A stretch of 64,000 nt of DNA. It comes from Nereocystis luetkeana. Taxonomy: Eukaryota > Sar > Phaeophyceae > Laminariales > Laminariaceae. The stretch is from positions 5,141,699 through 5,205,698 of the forward strand of contig JARUPZ010000016.1 of assembly GCA_031213475.1 (NCBI GenBank), read 5' to 3'. The position numbers and the translations under genes are program-made. Shown in pieces: positions 45,225 to 55,765 of the stretch (the stretch's first letter is position 1; each line of letters opens with the position of its first letter). The notes below the pieces were generated by a model. The model saw only the letters and a program-made list of their open reading frames with translations. It had not been told where the DNA came from and made no database searches.

Positions 45225-48200
45225 CTGTCCAACGACGTCCAGACATAAAAAACAGGCGACAGGTGTCACAAAAGAAAATCGATTTAAGATCCACGGACTT
45301 TCAGAAGCGTGCCGCGGGGATTCACGCGCCTCACCTTGGAATATTTATTTTTAACATTCGGGCCGCGACGCGGCTGAACTGCTCTGCGATACACAAGCAT
45401 AACAGTTCGTAGAGCATAACAACGCGGATGCACGGTCGCCGGGGCCGACTGGCGCTTTTCGACCGTCCAAGTTAGAAAACGTCGACGGAGCGGCCGTTTT
45501 TTCAGCAGAGGCTCGATCCGCGGACACTATTACGGGGGACCATAGTTAATAGGACCTATGGTATACATAAAAACCTATATATTTAACCATTTTTACAAAC
45601 AATATTTGGTCCTATTAACAATGGTTCCCCGTAATAACACACCACACACCAAAGGTCAAACCAAGGCTCCATCCCCTCCTGACGACCACAGCTGGGGAAG
45701 AATATTCTGATACAGACCCGCTAGACTCGACATCCCGGTGGCTACTTCCACCCGACGGAAAAAGCGTTGGACGCCAGGTAACACATACTAGAGAACACGT
45801 GACGCACCTCGTCCCCTAACCATCGGAATGGCACAGGGTAGGGTACGGTGAAGGGAAGTGCCTTGAAGTCGAACCCGGCTTCGTCGAACTGGAAGTCGAT
45901 GCGCGCGCTCGGGTCCTTTTGTCCGTCGTGGTGTAGGAACGGGGTGCCGCGCATGAAATGCATATACACCGCATACAACCCGCAAACACCGCACATACGA
46001 TGCAGCATGGGCACGAGGGGGTCAAGGGTCAAGGAAATTCCGCGTTAGCATCACGCCCCGGAACAGGTGATGCGTACATGCAGGGCTCAGCAGCTATTTA
46101 CCAGTGGAAGTGCTCGCAGACGACAGCGGCGAAGATTCGACGGTCGTAAATGTTTCGCTAAAAGTATTGGCAACCTGTAGAATACACTCAACCACACGAC
46201 GCGCGCGGTGGGAGCACGAGAACATCGCGGTCGTTTCCGCGAATAGCCGCCGAGTGTCCGCCAGCGCGCTACCACCGCCAGCAACCGTAGTGCCCGTATG
46301 ATAATAGTGCCCGCACTGGCCGTGCCTCAATACGAGTGTAACGCGTCAGACGTGAAAGAGAAAATAGACTCGTTTTTGTCGACTGGTTCAGAATTGTTGA
46401 GGGCCTATTTTGCCCGTACGGATACTGATGAACGGTCGATCAGCATGCTACTCGGGCGGGAATGAAAGTTTTGCTGACGGTTCACACGAGGGCTACGTAC
46501 ATACGCAGACGGCGAGGGACGAAGGCGACTGTGAAAGGGAGGGGGGGGGAAGAGGGGGGAGAGGGAGACCATCTCGAAATACCTCCTCCGCCATCCCATC
46601 CCAACATAGTGTTATTCGGCTGCCACTCGCACAAGGCAAACACCGGCAAAGTGGCACGGTGGTCCTTACTCTGAGGCTAATGCCCATCGCCGAATCACAC
46701 GAGGGAGCCCCAATCTGTGCGCCAGTGTGCTCCAGCGCAAGTACAACATTTCGCAGCGCCCCTTTTCCGAGTATTTCTCTCCACACGCTGCACGAAGTGG
46801 GCCTACCCATGCCCTTCGTTCCGCCGTCGCAAAACGAGGAGCAACGTTCACCCGCCAACACGCAAACCCTCGCACACACAGGCGCAGAAAATCCCCCCGA
46901 GGAGAAGGCTCGCGCCAAAATAAAAAACGCATCCGCCCAGGGCGATGGGATGGTAAAACTGCGTCGCCGCTTCACACAAAAGCAACACCATGCCTTGCAG
47001 AAAGCTTGGGCCGCCTGCCCCCCGGCCATCCATGATATCGAGTACACCCCCCCCCCCCCCCCCCCCCCCCGCGTCTCCAGCACAGTAGGCAAGACATTTT
47101 GTAAGATTTTGAACGATAGAACGGGAACAATGATGGAGAAGGAAGACGAAATAAGCGAAGGGCAAGCAGGGTTTAGGCCAAATCGTAGCTGCGTAGACCA
47201 TGTGTACACATTAGGTACGATAGTCCAAGGTAGAAAAGACGCGGGGCTAACAACGCACTGTTTCTTTCTAAATGTACAGAAGGCCTGCGACACAGTGTGG
47301 AGAAAAGGAGATGGAAAAAGTTGTGCCTTCGACACAATACGGAGAAAAGGGTGGTGGAAAAAGTTGTGGGAAATAGAGACCAGAAAAAAATTGTGGAGAA
47401 TGGTGAAAAAGATGACGGAATGTGCGATAAGTGCTGTGATGCTGGACGGGGAAGTACGTGATCACCTAATCTATTCAAGGTATGTAGTAATGATCTGATA
47501 GTAGTAGTCGAAGCATCAAAGCAGGGAGGCACGGTGGGTGAAGATACGGCGTCGGGATTGATGTTTTACGTGGGGATCTCAGAAACACCCGAAGGAGTGC
47601 AGCAACAAATAGAGGAGGCGCTAGAATGCACTAGGAAATGGAGGGTGACGGCGAACGTCAAGAAGTGCGCAGTAGTTGTATGTAATGAAGACAAGGTAAA
47701 CCCGGTAAAAATTCAGTTGGAAGTGGGGAGAAGATGAGTCACCGATCGTCGACCAGCACACGTACCTTGGCGTAGAGATCTCAAAAAGACTGCTTTTGGG
47801 ATCCAAACATAGCAAAAGCAATAGGAAAAGCACACGTAGGCAACATGGCTGCGATCCTAACTGACTCACACCTTGACGCCAGGATCGAGAGATGTGTCCT
47901 GACGAACGTGAGTACCAAAGCTGGGGTATGCAGGAGAACTATGGGGAGGAGACGCGAAGTTCGTAAAACAGCTGGAAACAGTACAGACGACAGCAGCTAC
48001 AAAAATGCAAGGATGCTCAAGTACGACGAGTAATACAGTATAAAGAGCAGAACTGGGACCGTACCCAGTTGAAACAGATAAAGGTACGAGAAAGTTGAAG
48101 TAGATACATAACGAAAGGAACATGCGAAAGAAAAGGTTGCCAGCCATAGCTAACAGAGTTGTATGGGAAAAAGTAACAAAAGGGCGAGCTGGAATAAGGT

Positions 48201-51200
48201 GGGAGGGCGTAGTCGAGAAGAATGGAAGGAAAACCAAGAAGATTGGATGTCCGTAGAGAAGTTTGGGGGGTACAAGACAGAAGAAAAATACACGATAGAA
48301 AGGACGGAAAGACTGGCGCTGAGGAATACGGTAAAATTGGAGGTACGCTTAGAGATACACGGGGGCTTAGGCGGAGGGATAAGAATGAAAAGGTATTTGC
48401 AAGGCCCGAAGGAGTTCGCGAAAACGCTGAAACTCCGATTTCATGTAGGTGACCTGGGCCTGCCAGGAGGAAGAAAGAGGTATACCAGTAGCCGGGAGGA
48501 GGAAGTATATGCACAGATGTGCCCGTTCGTCAAATCGATAGAGAGTAGAATTCACATATATAGTAGGAGAATGTGACGTGTACAAGAAGGCACGGATGTG
48601 TTTGAAGAGGAGACGAGGGAAATAGACGAATGTAACATGGAGGAGTTTGATACACTAGACAGCAGCGAGAAAACGAACGTTATCCCAGAAGATCGATGGT
48701 GGCCACAGGCGTCGAAACAGCTAGGGCCGTTGATTAGCAAACAAATCTACGTAGTTCATGGAAACAACGTAATGAACACCCGACTGTTGGAGATGTCTTT
48801 ATTAGGAGTAGGAACGGTGCTCCGTCTCGAAAGGGATGCGTGGTCAATGGTCAAATGACTAAGACAAACAACAAACGAGTGGGCCTCTCCCCTGGTCAGA
48901 GGTCAAATGCCTAAGGCAAGAAACAAATGAGCACGCCCCTCCCCCTCCGCAAACCACCCCCCCCCCTCCTCCCCCACTTTCCCCCGTCCTTGGTCGCTTT
49001 AACCATCAGCAGCTCACCTTCGCGGGCGTGGTTTGACTAACCCCGAGGATGTTCAGACCGAAAAAACGCCCGTCTCCTCTCCTCGGCACGAACCCCTCCA
49101 TGGGTTTCGATGCTGTGCTGGCGAGGGCCGTGACTCGCAACTGGCCTACCCGCGGTCCAAAGTCAACCACGTTGGTGACAGTCGGGGCAGCTACCTGGCG
49201 CAGACCGGGGGGGTTAAGGGAGTTGGTTACTCGCATGACCACGTTTCGACCCCCCCGCCCTCTCCCATTCCCCCCGTCCCCACCCCGGATAGCGCCCCCG
49301 AGTGTTATCATGACGCATACATTCATATCTTGGTACGAGTAAAGTCCTTACCAGGTACACAGTGATCCGCTGCTGCACCTGGAAAATAAGGCGGATACCT
49401 GACCCCGCGGTTCTTGCCTTTGGAACGACGGTGGGCAAGTTCGACGCAGAGAAAAATCGCAACCGATCCCTCCCTCCCCTCGCTCGGTGCACATGCAACA
49501 CGAATTATTAAGCCCTTTTTTTATAAACCAATAGTTGCACATGCCCCGCTAACACTGAAACCAACGATCGTACTAATGCGTTTTGCATCATAGCCCATCG
49601 AAGAATTTCAAAGGGCGAGAATTTTTCCCTGCCGCAAAAACCGATACGTTAGCAAAGGTGCCCGCACTCTTGGCGTCGGGGGGGGGGGGGGGGGGGGGGG
49701 TACTCATTTGTTGCTTGCCCTTGCCATTTGACCATTGACCACACATTCCTTTCGAGACGGAGCATCGTTCCTATTCCTAATAGAGGCAACCTCCAACAGT
49801 TGGGCGCTCATTACGTGGTTTCCATCTATTACATAGAAGCCTTTCGCTAGTCCTCTGCCCTTTCTGTTTCGCCTCCTGTGGCCACCATCTATCTCCTAGG
49901 ATAGCGATCGTTTTGTCGCTGCTAGCTATTAATAGTGTATCAAACCTCTCCATGTCACATGTTTCTATTTTCCCCATCTCCCCCTGTAACACGCCCCGTT
50001 CCTTCTTGCACATTTTACATTATCCCACTATGTGGGTTGTACTCTTCATTGATTTGCCACAAGGGTAAATCTGCGCATCTACTTCCTCCTCTTCCCGGCT
50101 ACTCGAATACCTCTTCCTTCCTTCTGGTAGGTCCAGGTCCCCTACACGAAATCGTAGTTTTAGCGTTTTCGCTTAGTCCATTGGGACCGTGCAAGTACCT
50201 TTTAATGTATATCCCTTTTCTTAACCCCCCGTATATCTCTCAAGTGTGTATGCGATTTCACCGTATTTCTTAACGCTAGCCTTTCCGTTCTTTCTATCGT
50301 TCATTTTACTTATGTCTTGTATCCCCCAAACTTAGCCATGCACAGCCTCTTTTTGGTTTCCTCCAATATATTTCCGTGCTTTTTATCACCTTAATCCAGC
50401 TCGTCCTTTTGTAAATTTCTCACATCTCTATTTGTCTCAAGTGGGTACATTCCCAATTCTGCTCCTAATACTGCATGACTCGTCGTACTTGAGCATCCTA
50501 GCTTTTTTTTAGCTGCTATCATTTGCACTCTTTCCAGTTATTTTTCGAACTTCGCATTCCCTTCCCATGATTCTCCTGCATATTCTAGCTTTGGTACAAT
50601 CGCATTCGTTAGGATACAACTCTCAACTCTACAGTAGTGTCAAGGTGCGAGCCTGTTAGGATCGCATCCATGTTGCCTAGGTGTGATTTACCCTTATATT
50701 ACTTTTGCTATGTGTGCATCCCAAGGGCAGTCTTTTGAGATCTCTACGCCAAGCTACGCATAGTGATCTACGATAGGTGAATAATCTTCCCCAATTCCAT
50801 TTGAAAATTACCGGGTTCACCTTATCTTCGTCGATTGCAACTCCTGCGCACTTTTGATGTTCGCGACACGGGGGGGCGGGGGTAACCTCGTTGGGCCTCG
50901 TCAGTTGAGAGCTGAACCCCCATACTGCTGCCGCTCCCGCACCGCACTTATTCCACTTGAGTGCGGCAGCCGCACTTAAGTGGGATTAATTCGTTTCTAG
51001 ATATTTTCACCAGGAGATCACCTCGATCATGAGATACTGCTGAATGCTGTAACACGGCATCGTTATTTCTCCTCAAGAAACCGCCACCACCTCTATCACC
51101 ACCGCAACGACAGCCTGCTACCGTCGTCGTCACGTCCGAGGCTAGTGCCGAGGAATAAAACATACGATGCTGTCGACGGGAGGTGGGGGGTACCCGATAG

Positions 51201-53236
51201 GAGAGATGTACTCGATCTCATGCATGACCTTAGTGGTATGACCATAGGTGGGGGTGGGGGGGGACTAGAGCCGACACACCTGTGTTTCCAACCCTCTCCT
51301 TGCACTGTGCACCGACACCAGCAACTAACGACCCCTGTAAACGACGCGTGCCGGCCGTTTTCCCTGATATCTCCACCGACCTCGGCGTGCCCAACAACCG
51401 CCTCCACTCCCCCGCCGCCGGCGCTTTCGCGCGCTTCTCGCTTCACCTCAGAAAAGAGATCGATGTCCTGGTAGATCGCGAAGCCATCCACTCCGACGAA
51501 GGAGCGCTGTACCGGCGACGCCGTCCCTGGGGTGGTGGTGAAGATCAGCCTCCAGCTGCCGTCAACCAACGGGCTAGAGGCCGCCCCCGAGGCGCCTCCG
51601 TCTCCCTCCAGGACTTCGACCGCCCGATCGAGGACCTCCCGCTGCTCCTCAGTGACATCCCTGCTTGGTGGGGTGCAAAGGAGGGTATTGCGTAGGATGA
51701 TGTTTTGTGGGGCGGCGCTGCTCTATACGGGATGCCCTCTGTTTTCTGTGAGGTTCGATAATGACGGAGTACGCTAGGTGTGCGTGTGTTTGTATTTCTT
51801 GCATTCCGTCAAGCTGGCACACACGGACGGACAAATGAACGAAGCCGTCCGAAACTGCGATGCGATACATTGCCTGCCTTCGAGAGGCGGTCCTGCTGGG
51901 GGTGCCTGCAAGCTTGAACGGACGAAGTTTCGCATGTTCCGGCAAACAAGTATGCATCTCGTGTCTCGCCCCAGTCCGCTCGCGCTGCTCAGAACACAGT
52001 TAGGGAGGGTCTACAGCAGTACCTGCTACCTGGTACCTGCTGAGAGCCATCGACAGAGCTGATTGAAGCGGTCGCGTAGAGGAGTTTATACTCGTACGGC
52101 TCCAAAATAGTCTACCACAATAGAGAGTGTACGAAATAATATCTCATGTACCTGTTACAACCTACTAATAATAACTGCTACCCTACGTAGTGTCTTAACC
52201 CCTTTAGTACCGCAGTCCCGATTTGGGGACAAACAGGTCTAATTCCAAGTGATTTGTCCCCAAAACGGGACTGGGGTTCTAAAAGGGTTCTTTGGGACCC
52301 CCAATATAGCGACCAACGCAATGGTAACTGCGGTGTTTACAAACCGTCTATAATAGGTACGAGCAGCGTGGTTGCCCAGCAGCACCAGTAGGATCAAGTT
52401 GTGACCGTGCCGTACGACTCCTCGCATTAAAACTCGGACGCCAATGTGAGGTGCCCCCCAATCAGGCGGTGGCCGGTGCCGCGATCATCACTTTCTACCG
52501 TCAATTTTCCCCCCCTGCAATCCCAAGAGGGTGAATGGGGTTCACTGCTCAGCTGGGCGCAAACATTGGCTGGACGAACGCGGAGATACGAATGGCACAC
52601 CTTCCCCTCCCACCAATATCTTCGATCGCCGAGAGCAGATCCGCCTCTCGCGCCTCCGCGGCCATTCTCCCCCCTCCTCCTCCTCCTCGTTTTGTCGAGG
52701 GACCCCCAAACAGCCCCATGAAGTTCTCGATCGGGGAGGCGGACGGCGAGGTTGCACCAACAGGCGATAGCCGAAGCGCTCGTCCATTTGGACGTGAGAA
52801 GGCCCGCTGGTCATTTCGGGTGCCGCCGCCGAAATATCTCGACCGTATGGAGCTGCCGCGGGGAGGGCATCCTGAATCCTTGGCAGGAATCGCGAGGGGA
52901 GGGACGAATGCCTAGGGGACAGGGCGAAAGGAGAGAGAGGTTTGGAGAGAAAAATCATGGTGTGATGGCTTTCAATGTTATGCAGCAGCAGTGCCTGTTT
53001 TATCGATGATACGATGATGGGATCAGATAGGCGTGTGAATCATGAGTCGTCACGTCGTCACAGACAACAAGAAGAACGGACTGTTTTCATTCCAAGGAAA
53101 AAAGTCCAACATCAACAAAAATACCGTCTCATTACGCGCCCTCACGCAGCGTGCCTGTGAGGGAAGTCGAAAAAGGTCTCAATACCTGCACTCCCCATGA
53201 CAAAATCATCGTCGCCAGGAGATCTGCGCTGCGCAT
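45123..53236 (-). CDS. Plastid lipid-associated protein (PAP/fibrillin), 7 exons, 329 aa
   Basis: Known family role: plastoglobule/thylakoid lipocalin-like protein binding lipids or isoprenoids, with roles in stress and photoprotection. Exons 53236-53186, 52911-52601, 51660-51447, 49378-49352, 49194-49018, 45915-45808 and 45224-45123 sum to 990 nt with all phases matching. Motifs: EEQREVLDRAVEVLE, GSWRLIFTTTPGTASPVQRS, FVGVDGFAIYQDIDL, TVTNVVDFGP, IDFQFDEAGF, LPFTVPYPVPFRWLGDEVKG, WIDVTYLSENLRIARGNKG and the terminal FVLQRPPSL. The T-x-P-G-T-A-S-P and P-Y-P-V-P-F-R-x-L-G-D-E-x-K-G-W signatures resemble the plant PAP12/FBN10 type. Exon 1 encodes a signal peptide and exon 2 starts AFVPP, giving V-Q-A|F, a stramenopile ASAFAP-like plastid-import site. 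Acceptor choice for exon 6 (AAAAG|GACCCG) is the weakest point. Confidence 0.88.
45531..45633. mobile_element. MITE family A, copy 5 (reversed)
   Basis: Inverted orientation relative to the others: CGGGGGACCATAGTTAATAG at the left, CTATTAACAATGGTTCCCCG at the right, flanked by TA. In fibrillin intron 6. Confidence 0.85.
45808..45915 (-). CDS. Fibrillin exon 6
   Basis: Encodes ARIDFQFDEAGFDFKALPFT and VPYPVPFRWLGDE. Donor GACGAG|GTGCGT. The acceptor at 45915 (ACAAAAG|GACCCG) keeps phase 0 from exon 5; CCGAG|CGCG a few bases on is an out-of-phase alternative. Confidence 0.8.
47080..48950 (+). pseudogene. L1: degenerate LINE (non-LTR retrotransposon), reverse-transcriptase remnant
   Basis: Fragments in shifting frames show reverse-transcriptase sequence: ISEGQAGFRPNRSCVDHVYT, LTTHCFFLNVQKACDTVW, ISETPEGVQQQIEEALECTR and later ILTDSHLDARIERCVLTNV. 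The catalytic YADD/FADD box is lost (FYVG in its place) and several frameshifts are present. It ends with a tail (GGTCAATGGTCAAATGAC) that is itself duplicated at about 48840-48890 and 48891-48940, followed by a C-rich tract. It sits antisense in fibrillin intron 5. 5' truncated; a fragment of repeat D and a poly-C run lie at its left edge. Confidence 0.85.
49018..49194 (-). CDS. Fibrillin exon 5
   Basis: 59 codons, phase 0 at both ends; acceptor CGCCAG|GTAGCT after a C-rich tract, donor GCGAAG|GTGAGC. Encodes APTVTNVVDFGPRVGQLRVT and a non-canonical loop with RRGDGRFFGLNILG before the next family strand. Confidence 0.85.
49352..49378 (-). CDS. Fibrillin exon 4: 27-bp microexon
   Basis: Nine codons (VQQRITVYL) between TTTTCCAG|GTGCAG, with a strong pyrimidine tract, and TACCTG|GTAAGG, phase 0 at both ends. 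It bridges IYQDIDLFSE and VTNVVDFGP at the point where plant relatives carry a stretch of similar length. A TACCTGGTA box overlaps the donor. Confidence 0.75.
49695..50870 (-). pseudogene. L2: 3' part of the same LINE family, opposite orientation
   Basis: On the minus strand it reads ERFDTLLIASSDKTIAILGD and DRWWPQEAKQKGQRTSE, homologous to the C-terminal part of L1 (DSSEKTNVIPEDRWWPQA), with the same tail next to a poly-G (plus-strand) tract at 49678-49700. Lies in fibrillin intron 3 in the sense orientation. Heavily frameshifted and 5' truncated. Confidence 0.8.
51188..51262. repeat. Repeat family D, short fragment
   Basis: CGATAGGAGAGATGTACTCG then ATCTCATGCATGACCTTAGT and a G-rich end; same arrangement as the start of the 55766 copy. 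In fibrillin intron 3. Confidence 0.65.
51447..51660 (-). CDS. Fibrillin exon 3: PAP domain start
   Basis: Acceptor CAAGCAG|GGATGT (phase 2), donor TCTGAG|GTGAAG (phase 0). Contains VDGSWRLIFTTTPGTASPVQ and FAIYQDIDLFSE, the diagnostic first strands of the family. Confidence 0.9.
52195..52290. mobile_element. Foldback MITE family B, copy 3
   Basis: TTAACCCCTTTAGTACCGCA at the left, GGGGTTCTAAAAGGGTT at the right, inner arm ATTTGGGGACAAA / TTTGTCCCCAAAA. In fibrillin intron 2. Confidence 0.85.
52601..52911 (-). CDS. Fibrillin exon 2: transit-peptide-like region and N-terminal helix
   Basis: Acceptor CCCCTAG|GCATTC after a long pyrimidine tract. Encodes AFVPPLAIPAKDSG, a Ser/Arg/Pro-rich transit-like stretch (about 60 residues), a Gly run, and AREADLLSAIEDIG, the first helix of the PAP fold. 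Donor GGAAG|GTGTGC, phase 2. Confidence 0.78.
53186..53236 (-). CDS. Fibrillin exon 1: signal peptide
   Basis: 17 codons (MRSADLLATMILSWGVQ) with a short hydrophobic core, donor GTGCAG|GTATTG, phase 0. Chosen because it is the nearest upstream exon that supplies a signal peptide in frame with the AFVPP motif at the start of exon 2. Confidence 0.6.
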
Positions 53237-53678
53237 TATGGGCTGTGTGTCGGCGTCAGCAGCAGTCAATGTTGGCGTTGGCTGGGCTGTACGTGTGCGT
53301 CATGCGGCGTATTCTATCATATGCACACCTAGCATAAAAACGCATCCCGAATGTTGTGGAAACCCCAGTTTCAAACCAAACCCACAGACAATATGGGAAT
53401 GACTAGCATTCCCATTGTCCACAGACTGTAGACAACACAGCCTGAAGCACCGGTTCGTACTGCTGTGTGAAACAGACCCGACTCGGTAGCACATTGTACA
53501 ATAAGCGGTCACTCTAGGACCAGTATCTTCGTGTTTTGCCCTATCGGAAGATCTGACACACGCGGATCTGAGGCATACATAATTTGGAACAACTTTCGAG
53601 GCCTTGATTCTCTACCCGAAACAGTAGTATTGTTCTCGTCAAGGAGCCCAACAGCAGCACCCGCCAAGCCAAGCAAAG

Positions 53679-53931
53679 ATGGACCCTAGGTCGGAGTGGG
53701 CTTTGGGTGAGTTCCGAGACGCGCCGATAGAGCTTCGACTGCTAGACCGAGGGGGCGCCGGGACGGTAGAAAAATACTTCAGTGGTGCAGGAGAGGGAGG
53801 TACAGAAGAAGACGGCCGTTCACAAGGCGGTACTACTGCCGGGGGACGGGTGGTTTCGTCTTCGAGGCGCGTTGCATACCAAGGGGAGTGCTTGGCGGGA
53901 GTTCTAGTGGTCAAGTTCGACGGTGAAAACG
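53679..53931 (+). CDS. Candidate first exon of a plus-strand gene, divergent from the fibrillin gene
   Basis: Met-initiated, 84 codons, non-repetitive (EFRDAPIELRLLDRGGAG; RRVAYQGECLAGVLVVKFDG), then a clean donor AAAACG|GTGAGC at phase 1. It starts about 440 bp from the fibrillin start in the opposite direction, compatible with a shared promoter region. It may be the first exon of the gene whose later exons start at 61405, with the L3 LINE in its intron, but the phases do not join directly, so at least one exon would be missing from my reading. Confidence 0.35.
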
Positions 53932-54126
53932 GTGAGCCTTCGTTTCCCGTCACAGTAAGCGCGATAGCATATAGTATTGTATTGCGCGCAGAGGAGTTGC
54001 TCTGCACGCGGGTACCAGTATCACTTCTTCGAGTTTGGTTGACCCACTCCTCTTCCTGGCGATTCCATTCAATGAAGCCTTGATCTACCGAATGAGAACA
54101 TCCTTGACTCGCACACGGGGTTTGTC

Positions 54127-54192
54127 GGATGGGCGGGGTGCGTGTGTTGGGGCTGCGCCCCGACAGGCTCCCCGCCACCCCGCCTGTTAAGT
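54127..54192. repeat. Direct repeat of about 65 bp, copy 1 of 2
   Basis: GGATGGGCGGGGTGCGTGTG, GGGGCTGCGCCCCGACAGGC and TCCCCGCCACCCCGCCTGT match 54497-54563. Confidence 0.6.
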
Positions 54193-54496
54193 CTGGTGAT
54201 ACATTCGTAGTTCATTCAATTCGCTATCCATCTTACATCTCTACTGCTGTTGCCGTGTATACGTAGATGCGTTGTGTGTTATATATGTGTGTTAGTGAGT
54301 CTACCCCACCATCCTGCTTGGTCGTCTCCGCGTCCCCGCGCATTTTGTCATCCAGCGTCGAGTGAAAGTCGAGCGGCGTAACTTTTGTCGTTTAGTGTTA
54401 GTTTATTTAGCGTTACATTTCACACCAGGCATATTGACGAACGACCGGCTGACCTCCCGCTGACCGGGCGATTCCATCCTTCACACGCACACGGGT

Positions 54497-54563
54497 TGCC
54501 AGCTGGGCGGGGCACGGGTTGGGGCTGCGCCCTGACGCGCTCCCCGCCGCCTCGCCTGTGAAC
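54497..54563. repeat. Direct repeat of about 65 bp, copy 2 of 2
   Basis: AGCTGGGCGGGGCACGGGTT, GGGGCTGCGCCCTGACGCGC and TCCCCGCCGCCTCGCCTGT, about 80% identical to copy 1. Confidence 0.6.
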
Positions 54564-54779
54564 TGTGAGTTCTCGAGCGTGTGTTTGCTCGCCCTGATAA
54601 TTAATGGCAAGCCATACACGGCCGCAGCGGTCACGAGCCCCGAGTGTGTGTTCGGCAAGGTAGACAGCAGCAGGGCGAGGCTGGAGCGCATGGTTTGGTC
54701 GGGATGGGGATTTCGCGTCTCTTGAGCTATCTTTGCTTGCAAACAAGAGAAAGAAGAGCTGACCCGAGCTTGCTGCTGC

Positions 54780-55000
54780 TTCTTCTGTGTATCTTACCAG
54801 TCGTTCACGACGACCGACCACACGCTCGGATCTCGTATACGCTGCGGCTGTGTATCTTGCTCCTTGTTCAGGGCACCCGACCACGCGCTCAGGCCTCGTA
54901 GCCGCGGCTGCTGTGTATCTTATTCGGGGCCACCAAACAAACGCTCGTGCCGTAGCTGCAAGCAACGCTCGTGCTGTAGCTGCAAGCTCGGGTCAGCTCT
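54780..55000. repeat. Degenerate tandem repeat with GTGTATCTT and GCTCGTG units
   Basis: Three copies of a unit of about 60 bp containing CTGTGTATCTT and CACGCTCGGxxCTCGTA, then two CGCTCGTGCxGTAGCTGCAAGC units. A related fragment (GGGCCTCGTAGCCGCTGCTG) lies at 58571 beside L3. Confidence 0.6.
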
Positions 55001-55765
55001 CCTGTTCTTCGAGAGGAAAAAACTCAGGAGCCATGAAATCTCCATCCCGACCAAACGTATTCTCTCAAGCCTCGCCCTGGTGTGGTGTTGTTGTTGTTCT
55101 CACATTAACTCATCGCCACAATACAATGCAGTCCGTGGTCGCAGGACAGGCTCCAATAACTCTGGAGTGGAAGAAATACCTCGGTAAAAAAAATAAAACA
55201 AGCAAAGAGTAGTACACACGATAACTGAAGCACATCTACACCCTAGACAAAACATAACCAGGGAGGTCCGCGCACGTACGTATCAGATACATGCGGTACG
55301 CTGTTCAAGTCACCACAGAAACCGAGGAGACCACATACTACCCAGAAAAAAATAAAATAGACAGGACGAAAATAACAACTCGACGCCGAAAAATCAAAAT
55401 CGAAATCGAAAAAATCACACATCCAAAAGGGAAGAGAGAGAAAAAAAGTTCAAGTCAGGCAAGGAAGCAATATAAAGCAAGAAATCAAGAGAGGAAATAC
55501 ACAAGAGAATGCGCAAATTTTCGCAGATTGCAGGCGCGCACGCTTCGCGAGGGGTGTAGAACAGAGATAAGAACAGAAAAAACAAGCATACGCACTCCGC
55601 CACTAAGAACACCAGGGAAGCAAAAAAGAGACTTAGCAGAGAAAAAAACAAAAACAGATAGCAAAAAGCAAAAAAGCAATCGGAAGATACGAACAGAGAC
55701 ACGAAGAGGCACAAACGGGAAAGAAGGAAAGATGAAAAGAAGGGACAAAAAAGGGACAAAAACGG

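Noticed and set aside
46094-46180. Possible extra fibrillin exon (VANTFSETFTTVE) with acceptor TTCTACAG and donor CACTG|GTAAAT
   Set aside because: It would leave phase 1, which does not fit either acceptor of exon 6, and the direct join of exons 5 and 6 already matches the family.
46410-47498. 362-codon plus-strand ORF as a single gene
   Set aside because: The left half is repeat-derived; only the part after about 47080 resembles a reverse transcriptase, which then breaks up into frameshifts. Treated as LINE L1 remnant.
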